In this document: positions 46,748 through 54,303 of the stretch, in pieces
How the letters are laid out: each line of letters opens with the position of its first letter
How positions within the stretch are numbered: position 1 is the first letter of the stretch
NCBI GenBank assembly: GCA_900549755.1
Contig: URPQ01000001.1
Coordinates: forward strand, 1 to 64,000
Direction of reading: 5' to 3'
Length of the DNA stretch: 64,000 nucleotides
DNA from: an uncultured Oscillospiraceae bacterium
GTDB lineage: Bacteria; Bacillota; Clostridia; Oscillospirales; Acutalibacteraceae
Notes under the pieces: model-generated
The model's database searches: none
Seen by the model: only the letters and a program-made list of their open reading frames with translations
What the model was told of the DNA's origin: nothing
Program-made: the position numbers and the translations under genes

Positions 46748-47368
46748 TTATTTTGAAGAAGTCATTTTTTTAATAATCGCACGCCCCGAACTATCCTCAA
46801 CCGTTAAAACGGTTTTGCCCGTTTTTTCGGTCTTAGCCGAATCGGAGTAAAACACCGTGGTAACCTTATAGGTATCGGTTCCGGCGCGTTTTATTTCGGT
46901 ATCGTAGTAAATTTCGGTGCCGTAGTGCGGCTCCCACATTTCAAACTGCTTTTTGCCACTGTTATAAAGGTCTGCCTTTGTAATATCCACCGAAACCGAG
47001 CCGAAATATTTTAAAATCTGCAATTTAATATCATCGGCAGAGGCGGTTCTCAGTCTGTTTCCGGAGCTCGGCATATCGGTAAGATTTTCATAGTAAATAT
47101 GGCAAAAGGCAAACTGCACCAGCGCGTTCACCGAAATATCATCCGCCGACGAAAATTTTTCCTGCGCCAGCAAATACCGCAATTCATAGCTGCGGTGCGC
47201 AAGCGCGTCGGCGTTTATATATTCAGGAACAGGCTTATTGCTTGTTTCCCCGCCCTGCTCTTCCGAAGTAATTTCGGAAGAATTCTTTTTTATTCCGGGG
47301 TTTGTGTTGTTGCAACCCGCAAAAGTAAATATTATAAGCAGCGCCAAAAGGCACGCAAACCTTTTCAT
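46748..47368 (-). CDS. Putative lipoprotein
   Basis: 206 residues. The signal peptide ends in a lipobox (FAGC, Cys19), followed by a Ser/Glu-rich linker and a globular C-terminal half (about 60-200). No family recognised. The ATG at 47368 is chosen because GGGAG lies eight bases upstream; the frame is open further but without a ribosome site. It is the first gene after the internal terminator at 47388, so the surface-facing operon starts here. Confidence 0.75.
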   Translation of the reverse strand: MKRFACLLALLIIFTFAGCNNTNPGIKKNSSEITSEEQGGETSNKPVPEYINADALAHRSYELRYLLAQEKFSSADDISVNALVQFAFCHIYYENLTDMPSSGNRLRTASADDIKLQILKYFGSVSVDITKADLYNSGKKQFEMWEPHYGTEIYYDTEIKRAGTDTYKVTTVFYSDSAKTEKTGKTVLTVEDSSGRAIIKKMTSSK

Positions 47369-47387
47369 TATCATGTCTCCCAAATCT

Positions 47388-47428
47388 ATAAAAAATCGCC
47401 GCCGCACAACCTTGCGCAGCAGCGACAA
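47388..47428 (-). terminator. Intrinsic terminator after the InlB-repeat gene
   Basis: Stem TCGCTGCTGCGCAA/TTGTGCGGCGGCGA with several G-T pairs, followed by six T on the minus strand. It should limit transcription of the eight downstream genes relative to the first. Confidence 0.75.
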
Positions 47429-47461
47429 AACCTTAAAATTTATAACGGCTGACAGTACGGT

Positions 47462-48691
47462 TTAATAATTCCACATATAATCGGTATATGAAATTGTCAA
47501 ATCATCGTTGTTCTCAATAAACACATCAGCCGAGCCGACATACTTATGAGCAATGTATGCGTCGGACTTAATTGTTGAGCCTAACGGCAGATTTACCGAA
47601 AGACTTTCAAGCGGAGTGTTTACAACCTGCTTTATTCCGGTCTGCTTATTGTAGTCGGTCTTAAAGTGGTATCTGTAGGCCATAAAGCACTTGTTTACAT
47701 CGGTTCTGAGCACCGGGTCACCCTTCGGCAAAACAAAGGTCTTGGTTTCGGGGTCAAAGCTTCTCTCATCATAGCGGTTGGATACCTTAACTGTGTAAAC
47801 CACGGTACCGCAAATACCGTCGCCGTCATCCGAATATCTGTCATTATCCCAGTTGTTAGAGCACATCTGAAATTTATATTCTTTTCCGATTTCAAGAATT
47901 ATGCTTTCGCCGCCGTAGTAAACGGTGCCATCTTCAAAACGAACCGACATTCTTTTCGGGCACACAATGCTGCCCTTAACCTCATTTTTTCCGGGTTCTC
48001 TGTCAGCGTCGGGCTTATCGGTTGCGGGCTGCTTTTTCCAGCATGCGTAAAGGGTTACGGTATTCATATTTGCCGAAAAAATAAGTTTGTCCGACGTTAT
48101 AACGTCGCCCGCCTTGTATGCGGTGCCCGAACCGTCGGCAGCGGTGTTCCAACCTATAAAATCATAGCCCTCGCGGGTAAAGCCGTTTTCCTTTACGGTA
48201 GCCGAGTCGCCTTTATAATAATGAGTTCCGTCGGTTACGGCACCTGCCGCGTTATCGCAGTTAGCATCATAAAGCACGCTGCAGAAAGGAGTTACAACGC
48301 CGTCAACATGCCAGCCGTCGTCTTCCCACTTCACAACATACCAAATGATTGACTGCCCGTCTTTAAGAGTTATACTCGGCGCGCTTACAATAATTTTTTC
48401 GATGCTTGCGCCGGTTTCATCATAAATTCCGTCCAAATTACTGTTGGTAATTGTTATTTTACCCCAGCCTGCTGCCATATAATTTTTTGACGGCTGCGAC
48501 GCTGTTCCTACCGGAACCTCAAGACCTTCGTTAAGTAAATAGAACCTTGCGTCAACGGTTCTTGACCAATTGCTGCCGTGACCGGGATAGTAATCCCAAT
48601 CCTCCCAGCTGTATGCCTCTGCCGATGCGGTTACGCCGAAAATGCCCAAAAGCATTGCAGCGGCAACTAATAAGGAAAATAACTTTTTCAT
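47462..48691 (-). CDS. Secreted protein with InlB B-type repeat, under c-di-GMP riboswitch
   Basis: 409 residues. A signal peptide (1-25, ending VTASAEA) is followed by an aromatic N-terminal domain and one Listeria-Bacteroides (InlB B) repeat at about 165-220 (NGFTREGYDFIGWNTAADGS ... LYACWK), then a C-terminal domain of unknown type. No LPxTG or membrane tail was seen, so it is released or held non-covalently. The ATG at 48691 has AAGGAC upstream. It is the first gene behind the riboswitch and promoter, and a terminator follows, so it may be the most abundant product: adhesin or matrix protein by inference. Confidence 0.82.
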   Translation of the reverse strand: MKKLFSLLVAAAMLLGIFGVTASAEAYSWEDWDYYPGHGSNWSRTVDARFYLLNEGLEVPVGTASQPSKNYMAAGWGKITITNSNLDGIYDETGASIEKIIVSAPSITLKDGQSIIWYVVKWEDDGWHVDGVVTPFCSVLYDANCDNAAGAVTDGTHYYKGDSATVKENGFTREGYDFIGWNTAADGSGTAYKAGDVITSDKLIFSANMNTVTLYACWKKQPATDKPDADREPGKNEVKGSIVCPKRMSVRFEDGTVYYGGESIILEIGKEYKFQMCSNNWDNDRYSDDGDGICGTVVYTVKVSNRYDERSFDPETKTFVLPKGDPVLRTDVNKCFMAYRYHFKTDYNKQTGIKQVVNTPLESLSVNLPLGSTIKSDAYIAHKYVGSADVFIENNDDLTISYTDYMWNY

Positions 48692-48710
48692 AAACATCCG
48701 TCCTTTTAAG

Positions 48711-48766
48711 AGAAAATAAAAAAGCTGCACCTATAACGGAATTTAAAAATTCCATATAAGTGCAGC
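48711..48766 (-). terminator. Terminator arm of the riboswitch
   Basis: Stem GCTGCACTTATATGGAATTT with its near-perfect partner, then T-rich DNA. The 5' base of this stem (GCTGC) overlaps the last helix of the aptamer, the usual design of a transcriptional switch. Confidence 0.85.
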
Positions 48767-48838
48767 CTGACAATCATAGCATAAAAGCCTTAGATTCATA
48801 GCTTTGCGTCACACGCTTTCGCGTGTTTTGCCTTTTAA
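48760..48838 (-). promoter_or_regulatory. c-di-GMP-I (GEMM-I) riboswitch aptamer
   Basis: Minus strand reads GGCAAAAC, then a GAAA-capped stem (ACACGC/GCGTGT at 48811-48826), then the invariant GACGCAAAGC (48801-48810), then ATCTAAGG and a second arm ending GTCAGGCTGC. These are the conserved blocks of the GEMM-I class, in order. It is followed by the terminator at 48711-48766. Since the terminator competes with aptamer closure, ligand binding would favour readthrough (ON switch), by inference. Confidence 0.9.
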
Positions 48839-48848
48839 CTGTAAGGTG

Positions 48849-48877
48849 ATTATATCACATCGTTTTGTAAATTGCAA
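48849..48877 (-). promoter_or_regulatory. Promoter of the c-di-GMP-controlled locus
   Basis: Minus strand TTGCAA (48872-48877), 17 bases, TATAAT (48849-48854), directly before the aptamer. Confidence 0.75.
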
Positions 48878-48913
48878 GTGTTTTTTTAAATTTTTTTATT
48901 TAAAAAATCATTC

Positions 48914-48942
48914 TTGAAAAATAGGGTAAACGGGGGTATAAT
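48914..48942 (+). promoter_or_regulatory. Promoter of the DUF4364 gene
   Basis: TTGAAA (48914-48919), 17 bases, TATAAT (48937-48942). Divergent from the riboswitch promoter. Confidence 0.7.
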
Positions 48943-48972
48943 ATTAACAGTGAAATTTTAGGGGGCGATACC

Positions 48973-49524
48973 TTGGAAAAAGACGCGCTTGAAGCGGGCG
49001 TTTCCCGTATAGGCGGGCTTTTCAGCACCGCAGATATACGAATACTTATTTGCTATATTATTTCTACCATAAACGAGCCGGTTCCCGGCAGGCTTTTGGC
49101 GGATGTTTTACACTATGAGGGTATAGCCAACTGCTTTGAGGTAAACGATTCCATAGCCGCGCTGCTGCAAAGCGGGCATTTATCGCTTGTGGATGAAAAG
49201 GAGGACACCTACACCGCAACACCGAGCGGGCGGGATATTGCCGAAACGCTTAAAACCTCTATTCCCTTCAGTGTTAAGGACAGAGCCTACGCTGCCGCGC
49301 TTAAAATGGTTTCCCGCTTTAAAAACGCAAAGGAAAGCGATATTAAAATAACCAAGGAAGACGGAAAAACCTTTATAACCTGCTCGGCGATTGATAACGG
49401 CAAGCCCTTTATGAGCGTAAAGCTGCTTGTGGGGGATGAGGAACAGGCACTGTATATTAAAAACCGATTTTTAAACGATAACGCCATATACTCCGAAATA
49501 ATTGAGCTGCTGACAAAGGAATAA
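48973..49524 (+). CDS. DUF4364 family protein (winged-helix-like)
   Basis: 183 residues, of the clostridial DUF4364 family. The first 90 residues look like a winged helix (ILICYIISTINEPVPGRLLA, then SIAALLQSGHLSLV), suggesting a DNA-binding regulator with unknown targets. It has a TTG start with GGGGGCG upstream. It stands alone between its promoter and the terminator at 49533, divergent from the glycan locus, and could regulate it. Confidence 0.82.
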   Translation: MEKDALEAGVSRIGGLFSTADIRILICYIISTINEPVPGRLLADVLHYEGIANCFEVNDSIAALLQSGHLSLVDEKEDTYTATPSGRDIAETLKTSIPFSVKDRAYAAALKMVSRFKNAKESDIKITKEDGKTFITCSAIDNGKPFMSVKLLVGDEEQALYIKNRFLNDNAIYSEIIELLTKE

Positions 49525-49532
49525 TAAAGAAC

Positions 49533-49568
49533 GCACCCATTCATTTGAATCCGAATGGGTGCATTTTT
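49533..49568. terminator. Bidirectional terminator between DUF4364 and EamA genes
   Basis: 10-bp stem GCACCCATTC/GAATGGGTGC followed by TTTTTT on the plus strand. Confidence 0.85.
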
Positions 49569-49570
49569 TG

Positions 49571-50458
49571 TTAAAACATTTTTATCATTATCATTGAGCC
49601 GATTCCTATAATAACGCCCCAAATGCTGTAAACCGAAAGCTTTTCCTTATACATAACAGCCGCCACAAGGGTTGATATTATTGTGCCGCCGCCGTTAATA
49701 AAAGTAAACAGGAATACAGGCGGCAAAAGCGCCGTAAGCGTTGTTGCAAACTGGTTTATAACAAACACCGCAGCCGCAAGTGCTATGCCGCAAATATAAA
49801 GCGTTTTTCCAAGCTTTATATTCTCGCCCTTGTATTTTTCCGTTTTGCCCATAACAAGCGCTGTGGGCAGTCCCGCCGCGGCAACTATACCGAAGGATAA
49901 AAACGAAAACAGACTTATACTGCCGTTCGGCACATAGTGGGTATACATTTGCTGCGCCAGCATTGTTGTGCCGTTTGCAAGCATTGAGCCTATAAGCAAA
50001 AGAAATGTTTTAAAGTTGAAGCGGCTGTATGTATTTTTGGAATTTTTAATAAGCAGCCAGGCAGAAACAAAAAATATTGCCGTGCCTATGCCCTGCATAA
50101 GGCTTACGGGCTGGTCAAATAAAAACACACCCGCAATTATGGGAACCAGCAGCCCCGCCGTGCCGAACATGGAAACCAAGCTTACCGTGCCGCTTTTCAT
50201 TCCGTATATACTGAAAAACGTGCTGAAAAAGAGCGATACGCCCGATAAAGCCGCTATTGAAACAGTAGGCAGGTCAAACCTGATATCTGAAATATCGGTA
50301 AGCAGAAGAATAAGCCCGAATCCAGCCGACACCGCACACTTATAAGCCGTGTATTTTACCGTGAGGGCAATATTATCCACCTCATTGCTTGAACGCTTGC
50401 TGAATATAGCCTGAACCACGCGGGCTATAAGAATTGAAAAAAGATAAACATAAATCAT
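49571..50458 (-). CDS. EamA/DMT-family transporter
   Basis: 295-residue membrane protein with about ten hydrophobic helices in two repeated halves, typical of drug/metabolite transporters. Visible features include LVSMFGTAGLLVPIIAGVFL and the C-terminal VAAVMYKEKLSVYSIWGVII. Substrate unknown. It diverges from the LacI-type regulator, and the shared upstream region has two palindromes, so the regulator may control it. Confidence 0.88.
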   Translation of the reverse strand: MIYVYLFSILIARVVQAIFSKRSSNEVDNIALTVKYTAYKCAVSAGFGLILLLTDISDIRFDLPTVSIAALSGVSLFFSTFFSIYGMKSGTVSLVSMFGTAGLLVPIIAGVFLFDQPVSLMQGIGTAIFFVSAWLLIKNSKNTYSRFNFKTFLLLIGSMLANGTTMLAQQMYTHYVPNGSISLFSFLSFGIVAAAGLPTALVMGKTEKYKGENIKLGKTLYICGIALAAAVFVINQFATTLTALLPPVFLFTFINGGGTIISTLVAAVMYKEKLSVYSIWGVIIGIGSMIMIKMF

Positions 50459-50480
50459 ATTGACAGACCCCCGAAAAATT

Positions 50481-50496
50481 TGATATTATAATATCA
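50481..50496. promoter_or_regulatory. 16-bp perfect palindrome between divergent genes
   Basis: TGATATTATAATATCA. It contains a TATAAT on either strand, so it is either a shared -10 region or an operator. Confidence 0.5.
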
Positions 50497-50526
50497 TGGC
50501 GCGTACTGAGTTTCAACAGCTTGCGC

Positions 50527-50543
50527 ACCGAAAAATTTTCGGT
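50527..50543. promoter_or_regulatory. Candidate LacI-family operator
   Basis: ACCGAAAAATTTTCGGT is a perfect palindrome around one central A, 18 bases before the regulator start. Autoregulation is likely if this is the operator. Confidence 0.5.
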
Positions 50544-50560
50544 TTTCGGAGTGGTGTAAA

Positions 50561-51517
50561 ATGACCCTTTCAAAGCTGGCACGGCTTGCAAACGTTGCCG
50601 TTTCAACCGCGTCAAAGGCTTTTTCTATGAGCGACGATATAAACGAGCAAACCCGTGAAGAAATTTTCAGGGTTGCAAGGGAAAACGGCTGCTTTAAAAA
50701 ATTCTTTAACGCAAAATATCCTAAATTTGTTATAGCGCTCATCTGCCCCGAGGTTGACAGCCGACATTACTCCGAGCTTTGCAGATATTTGCAGCAGCGC
50801 CTTCAAACCCGCGGGTGCGAAATATGCATTTCCTCCACGGAATTTTCAGCCGCCGCCACCGCAGATATGATAGAGTATTACGAAAAATACTCCTCTGTCG
50901 ATGCTATAATTCTTATAGACCCGCCCGCCACGGTCCTGCCCCCGCACGAAACACCTATAATATCGTTAGGCAGCAGGGCGCATAACGCCGATGTTACACT
51001 GTGCCTTGATTATATGACAGCCCTTAAAAGCGCCTTAACCGATTTTAAAGCCGCAGGTATTTCGCACATAGGCTTTATAGGCGAGCCTCACACCGTCACT
51101 AAGCTTTCGGCTTTTAAAAGCGCCGTATCGGAAATTTACGGCTTTACAGAGGAAAAATATATATCCGTAAGTGATTTGCGTTTTGAAAAGGGCGGCTGCG
51201 CGGCAGCCCGCGCGCTTTATTCACGCGGCGCACTGCCAGAGGCGATTATCTGCGCGTATGACGATATGGCACTCGGTGCAATGCGCTTTTTTCACGATAA
51301 CGGCATTTCGGTGCCGGACGATATAAAAGTAATAGGAATGGATAACATTTTGCACTCGGAATATTTTGTTCCGAGCCTTTCCACCATTGACTATATGAAT
51401 GAGGAAATAGCCAAAACCGCAACCGAAAGCGTTTTTGAACTGCTGGACGGAAAAACGTCCGCTGAAATTCATAATTTTTCGGCAAGGCTTATTACCCGTG
51501 AATCCTCGCAAATTTAA
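50561..51517 (+). CDS. LacI-family transcriptional regulator
   Basis: 318 residues: an N-terminal HTH (LSKLARLANVAVSTASKAFS, 3-22) and a periplasmic-binding-like effector domain (GFIGEPHTVT, ICAYDDMALGAMRFFHDNGI, then DDIKVIGMDN). Such regulators sense sugars or nucleosides. It is divergent from the EamA transporter. No sugar-use gene adjoins, and the closest candidate target, the rhamnosidase, is 20 kb away. Confidence 0.93.
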   Translation: MTLSKLARLANVAVSTASKAFSMSDDINEQTREEIFRVARENGCFKKFFNAKYPKFVIALICPEVDSRHYSELCRYLQQRLQTRGCEICISSTEFSAAATADMIEYYEKYSSVDAIILIDPPATVLPPHETPIISLGSRAHNADVTLCLDYMTALKSALTDFKAAGISHIGFIGEPHTVTKLSAFKSAVSEIYGFTEEKYISVSDLRFEKGGCAAARALYSRGALPEAIICAYDDMALGAMRFFHDNGISVPDDIKVIGMDNILHSEYFVPSLSTIDYMNEEIAKTATESVFELLDGKTSAEIHNFSARLITRESSQI

Positions 51518-51520
51518 TGC

Positions 51521-51575
51521 TTGACATTTTTACTCTAATATGTTAGACTAAAATTACACTCTAACGAATTAGAGT
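51521..51575 (+). promoter_or_regulatory. blaI-type promoter with two operators
   Basis: TTGACA (51521-51526), 17 bases, TAGACT (51544-51549). Two inverted repeats of the same word overlap it: ACTCTAA-TATG-TTAGACT (51532-51549, one mismatch) and ACTCTAA-CGAA-TTAGAGT (51558-51575, perfect). This is the expected arrangement for BlaI autorepression. Confidence 0.85.
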
Positions 51576-51593
51576 AAGAAAGGAGCATTTATT

Positions 51594-51968
51594 ATGAGCA
51601 CACCCAAGATTTTTGAAAGCGAATACCGTTTTTGTCTTATTTTGTGGGAATATGAGCCGATAAAAAGCAGCGAGCTTGTAAAGCTTTGCAAAGATAAGCT
51701 CGGCTGGAAGCCCACCACAACCTACACCGTTATAAAGCGCTTATCCGAGCGTGGCGTTGTGAAAAACGAAAACACGGTGGTTTCGTCCCTCGTAAGCCGC
51801 GAGGAGGCACAGGCGGCGGAAATAGACGAAATGGTGGAAAAAACCTTCGGCGGCTCTTTACCTGCGTTTATAGCGGCGTTTACAAAGCACCGCAGGCTCT
51901 CAGAGCGGGAAATTGACGAAGTTCAGCAGATGATAGACCGTTTCAGGGAGGGCGAAAACAATGGGTGA
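51594..51968 (+). CDS. BlaI/MecI/CopY-family repressor
   Basis: 124-residue winged-helix repressor (WEYEPIKSSELVKLCKDKLG, TYTVIKRLSERGVVKNEN) with a C-terminal dimerisation helix. In this family the repressor is cleaved or released after a signal from the membrane metalloprotease encoded next. Operators sit in its own promoter. It overlaps the M56 gene by eight bases. No beta-lactamase gene is nearby. Confidence 0.93.
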   Translation: MSTPKIFESEYRFCLILWEYEPIKSSELVKLCKDKLGWKPTTTYTVIKRLSERGVVKNENTVVSSLVSREEAQAAEIDEMVEKTFGGSLPAFIAAFTKHRRLSEREIDEVQQMIDRFREGENNG

Positions 51969-53754
51969 TTTGTTTTTAGCCGTTCTTAATATGAGCATAT
52001 CCGCCGCGTGGGTATTGCTTGCGGTGCTGCTGCTCCGTTTGATTTTTAAAAAAGCGCCAAAGCGCATAACCGTGCTGCTTTGGTGCATTGTGGGGCTGCG
52101 GCTTGTAATGCCCTTTTCGGTTGAAAGCATTTTCAGCCTTATACCGAGCAGCGAGACAGTGAGTAAGGCGTGGGACTCACCAAGACCCAGCCTTGAGTCG
52201 GGTATTACCGCGATTGATAACGGGGTAAACAATTATTTGGAGGGTCATTATTTTGAGGGCGTTACAAGACCCGCCGGGCATTTTACCGATATTACAACAA
52301 TAGCCGCCGCAATTTGGCTTATCGGCACAGCGGCGCTGCTTATATACACCGCAGTAAGCTTTTTCAGGCTTAAAAAAGGGTTGCGCACGGCGGTGCTTTT
52401 GCACGATAACATTTTTCAAAGCGAAAAAACTCCCTCGCCCTTTGTTTTCGGAATTATAAAGCCTAAAATTTATCTGCCCTTCGGCATAACGGAGCGCGAC
52501 GCAGAAAGCGTAATTCTGCACGAGCAGGCGCATATTTCCCGCAGAGATTATTTATGGAAGCCGCTGGGTTTCCTGCTTTTAAGCGTTCATTGGTTCAACC
52601 CGCTTATGTGGCTTGCGTATATACTGTTTTGCAGAGATATAGAGTTCGCCTGTGACGAAAGAGCAATTAGCCTGTTGAACGCCGATAAACGGGCGGATTA
52701 TTCCGAGGCACTGCTCAATTGCAGCGCGGGGAGGCATATGCTTTTCGCCTATCCCCCGTCATTCGGCGAGGTGGGCGTTAAAAGTCGGGTAAAAAGCGTG
52801 CTTAATTACAAAAAGCCCGCCTTTTGGTTAGCCGCCGCGGCGGTTATTGCGGGCATAGCTGCGTCCGTTTGCCTGCTTACAAGCCCCAAAACCGGCTCGC
52901 GCAGGTCAGACAGTCTTGTGGTGCGGGATTGCATTGTAGAAGACGGGTGCGAGGGCATTGGCTATAAGCTTGTTTCAAGCACATACGAAAAAAATAATAT
53001 ATCTATCCGCGTTAAGTGGACTAATAAACGAAAAGAAGATCTTTATTTCGGTGAAGAATTTAAGCTTTTTAAAACCGACGGCGACGCCGCCTGCACGCAG
53101 AAAAAAGCTACCGGCTTTGCCGCCGTGGGGAATATAATAAGCCCCGGCGGCAGCAAGACCGAAATTTATAATTTATCGGCTTATTACGATATTGAGCCCG
53201 GGGTACAATACAGGCTTGAAAAAACCTTTTATTTAAAGAGCGCGAATGACAAAAAATACAAAGCCTATATTGTTTTCAAAGCGGGCGATGCTTTGGCTGA
53301 ATATATGCCCGAAAAGGCAGCATATACTGAGCCTTCGTCCGACTATACGAATAATAATATTCCGCAATTCAAAGTGGATAATTTCAGTTTTTCATTGCTT
53401 AAAAAAGAGCCTGCCTCGTCCGAATGGGAAAAAATCGACGGACTTCAATCAGTAAGGCTTAAAAAATCAGAATTTGATAAATCGTTTTCAGGCGGAGTGT
53501 GGACCGGTGATTTATCGGCGAAGAAGCTCCGTCGGGATAATTTACACGCTTTTACGGCGTTTAATACAGACGGCAGCTTTTATTATCTGCTTGAGCAGAA
53601 AAACGGTGACGTTTATATTGCAAAGGGCAGCCAGCTGTCAGAGGATCTTCCCGTCAACTGGCTGTTCAAAATGAAACATACAGATGAAAAAAGTAATATA
53701 GATCTCGGCAAGCTGCGTAACGCGGTATACCCCGGCGGATACAGCGAGCAATAA
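51961..53754 (+). CDS. BlaR1/MecR1-like M56 antirepressor metallopeptidase
   Basis: 597 residues. Four membrane helices surround the zinc protease motif VILHEQAHISRRDY (HExxH near residue 189), and FACDERA (near 233) supplies a further ligand. After a last helix (about 280-300) comes an extracytoplasmic beta-rich region (300-597) with no penicillin-binding transpeptidase motif (no SxxK seen in context). So the signal sensed is probably not a beta-lactam through acylation. It forms a two-gene signalling unit with the BlaI-like repressor. Confidence 0.88.
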   Translation: MGDLFLAVLNMSISAAWVLLAVLLLRLIFKKAPKRITVLLWCIVGLRLVMPFSVESIFSLIPSSETVSKAWDSPRPSLESGITAIDNGVNNYLEGHYFEGVTRPAGHFTDITTIAAAIWLIGTAALLIYTAVSFFRLKKGLRTAVLLHDNIFQSEKTPSPFVFGIIKPKIYLPFGITERDAESVILHEQAHISRRDYLWKPLGFLLLSVHWFNPLMWLAYILFCRDIEFACDERAISLLNADKRADYSEALLNCSAGRHMLFAYPPSFGEVGVKSRVKSVLNYKKPAFWLAAAAVIAGIAASVCLLTSPKTGSRRSDSLVVRDCIVEDGCEGIGYKLVSSTYEKNNISIRVKWTNKRKEDLYFGEEFKLFKTDGDAACTQKKATGFAAVGNIISPGGSKTEIYNLSAYYDIEPGVQYRLEKTFYLKSANDKKYKAYIVFKAGDALAEYMPEKAAYTEPSSDYTNNNIPQFKVDNFSFSLLKKEPASSEWEKIDGLQSVRLKKSEFDKSFSGGVWTGDLSAKKLRRDNLHAFTAFNTDGSFYYLLEQKNGDVYIAKGSQLSEDLPVNWLFKMKHTDEKSNIDLGKLRNAVYPGGYSEQ

Positions 53755-53864
53755 AAAATGCAGACATATCCCCAAAAAGGAATACCGGCGCGCCGAAAAA
53801 ATAAAACCCGGGTTGATTTTTAAAACTGATATACTTCTCTCCGCTATTTATTAACAATTTTCAC

Positions 53865-53906
53865 TTGTTTTAGTATATAAAATATGGTATTATATAATTT
53901 ACTAAA
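53865..53906 (+). promoter_or_regulatory. Promoter and candidate operator of the DtxR-like gene
   Basis: TTGTTT (53865-53870), 17 bases, TATTAT (53888-53893). TTTAGTA (53869-53875) and TACTAAA (53900-53906) form inverted arms across the promoter. Confidence 0.5.
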
Positions 53907-53925
53907 CAGAGAAGGAGGCGTTACC

Positions 53926-54303
53926 ATGCATCTTCAGGAATCGGGAGAAATGTATCTCGAAACAATACTTATTCTAAGCCGCAAAAGTCAGTTTGTGCGC
54001 TCAATTGATATAAGCGAGTATATGAATTTTTCAAAACCCAGTGTCAGCCGCGCAATAGGGCTTTTAAAAGAGGGCGGCTACATAACGGTTGACGGGAGCG
54101 GCTATATATCACTGACAGACGCAGGCGAAGAAATTGCCGGAAAAATTTACGAACGGCACAATGTGCTTACCGAATTTTTAAAGGAAATAGGCGTGGGTGA
54201 TGAAACTGCCGCGGCAGACGCCTGCAAAATTGAGCATAATATATGCGACGAAACCTTTGAAGCGCTCAAAAAGCATATGAAAGCTTTGAAGGCGCAGCAA
54301 TGA
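53926..54303 (+). CDS. DtxR/MntR-family metal-dependent regulator
   Basis: 125 residues. An N-terminal winged helix (ESGEMYLETILILSRK, then SKPSVSRAIGLLKEGGYITV) and the metal-binding helices with GKIYERHNVLTEFLKEIGV and CKIEHNI carry the family Glu, His and Cys ligands. The SH3-like third domain is absent, as in MntR. It is expected to sense Mn or Fe, but its target here may be the overlapping hydrolase gene. ATG 53926 has GAAGGAGG upstream. Confidence 0.88.
   Translation: MHLQESGEMYLETILILSRKSQFVRSIDISEYMNFSKPSVSRAIGLLKEGGYITVDGSGYISLTDAGEEIAGKIYERHNVLTEFLKEIGVGDETAAADACKIEHNICDETFEALKKHMKALKAQQ

Noticed and set aside
34451..48691. A cellulose (Bcs) or PNAG (Pga/Ica) operon
   Set aside because: The GT2 enzyme is of the same superfamily, but BcsB, BcsZ (GH8), PilZ, PgaB/IcaB deacetylase and IcaC are all absent.
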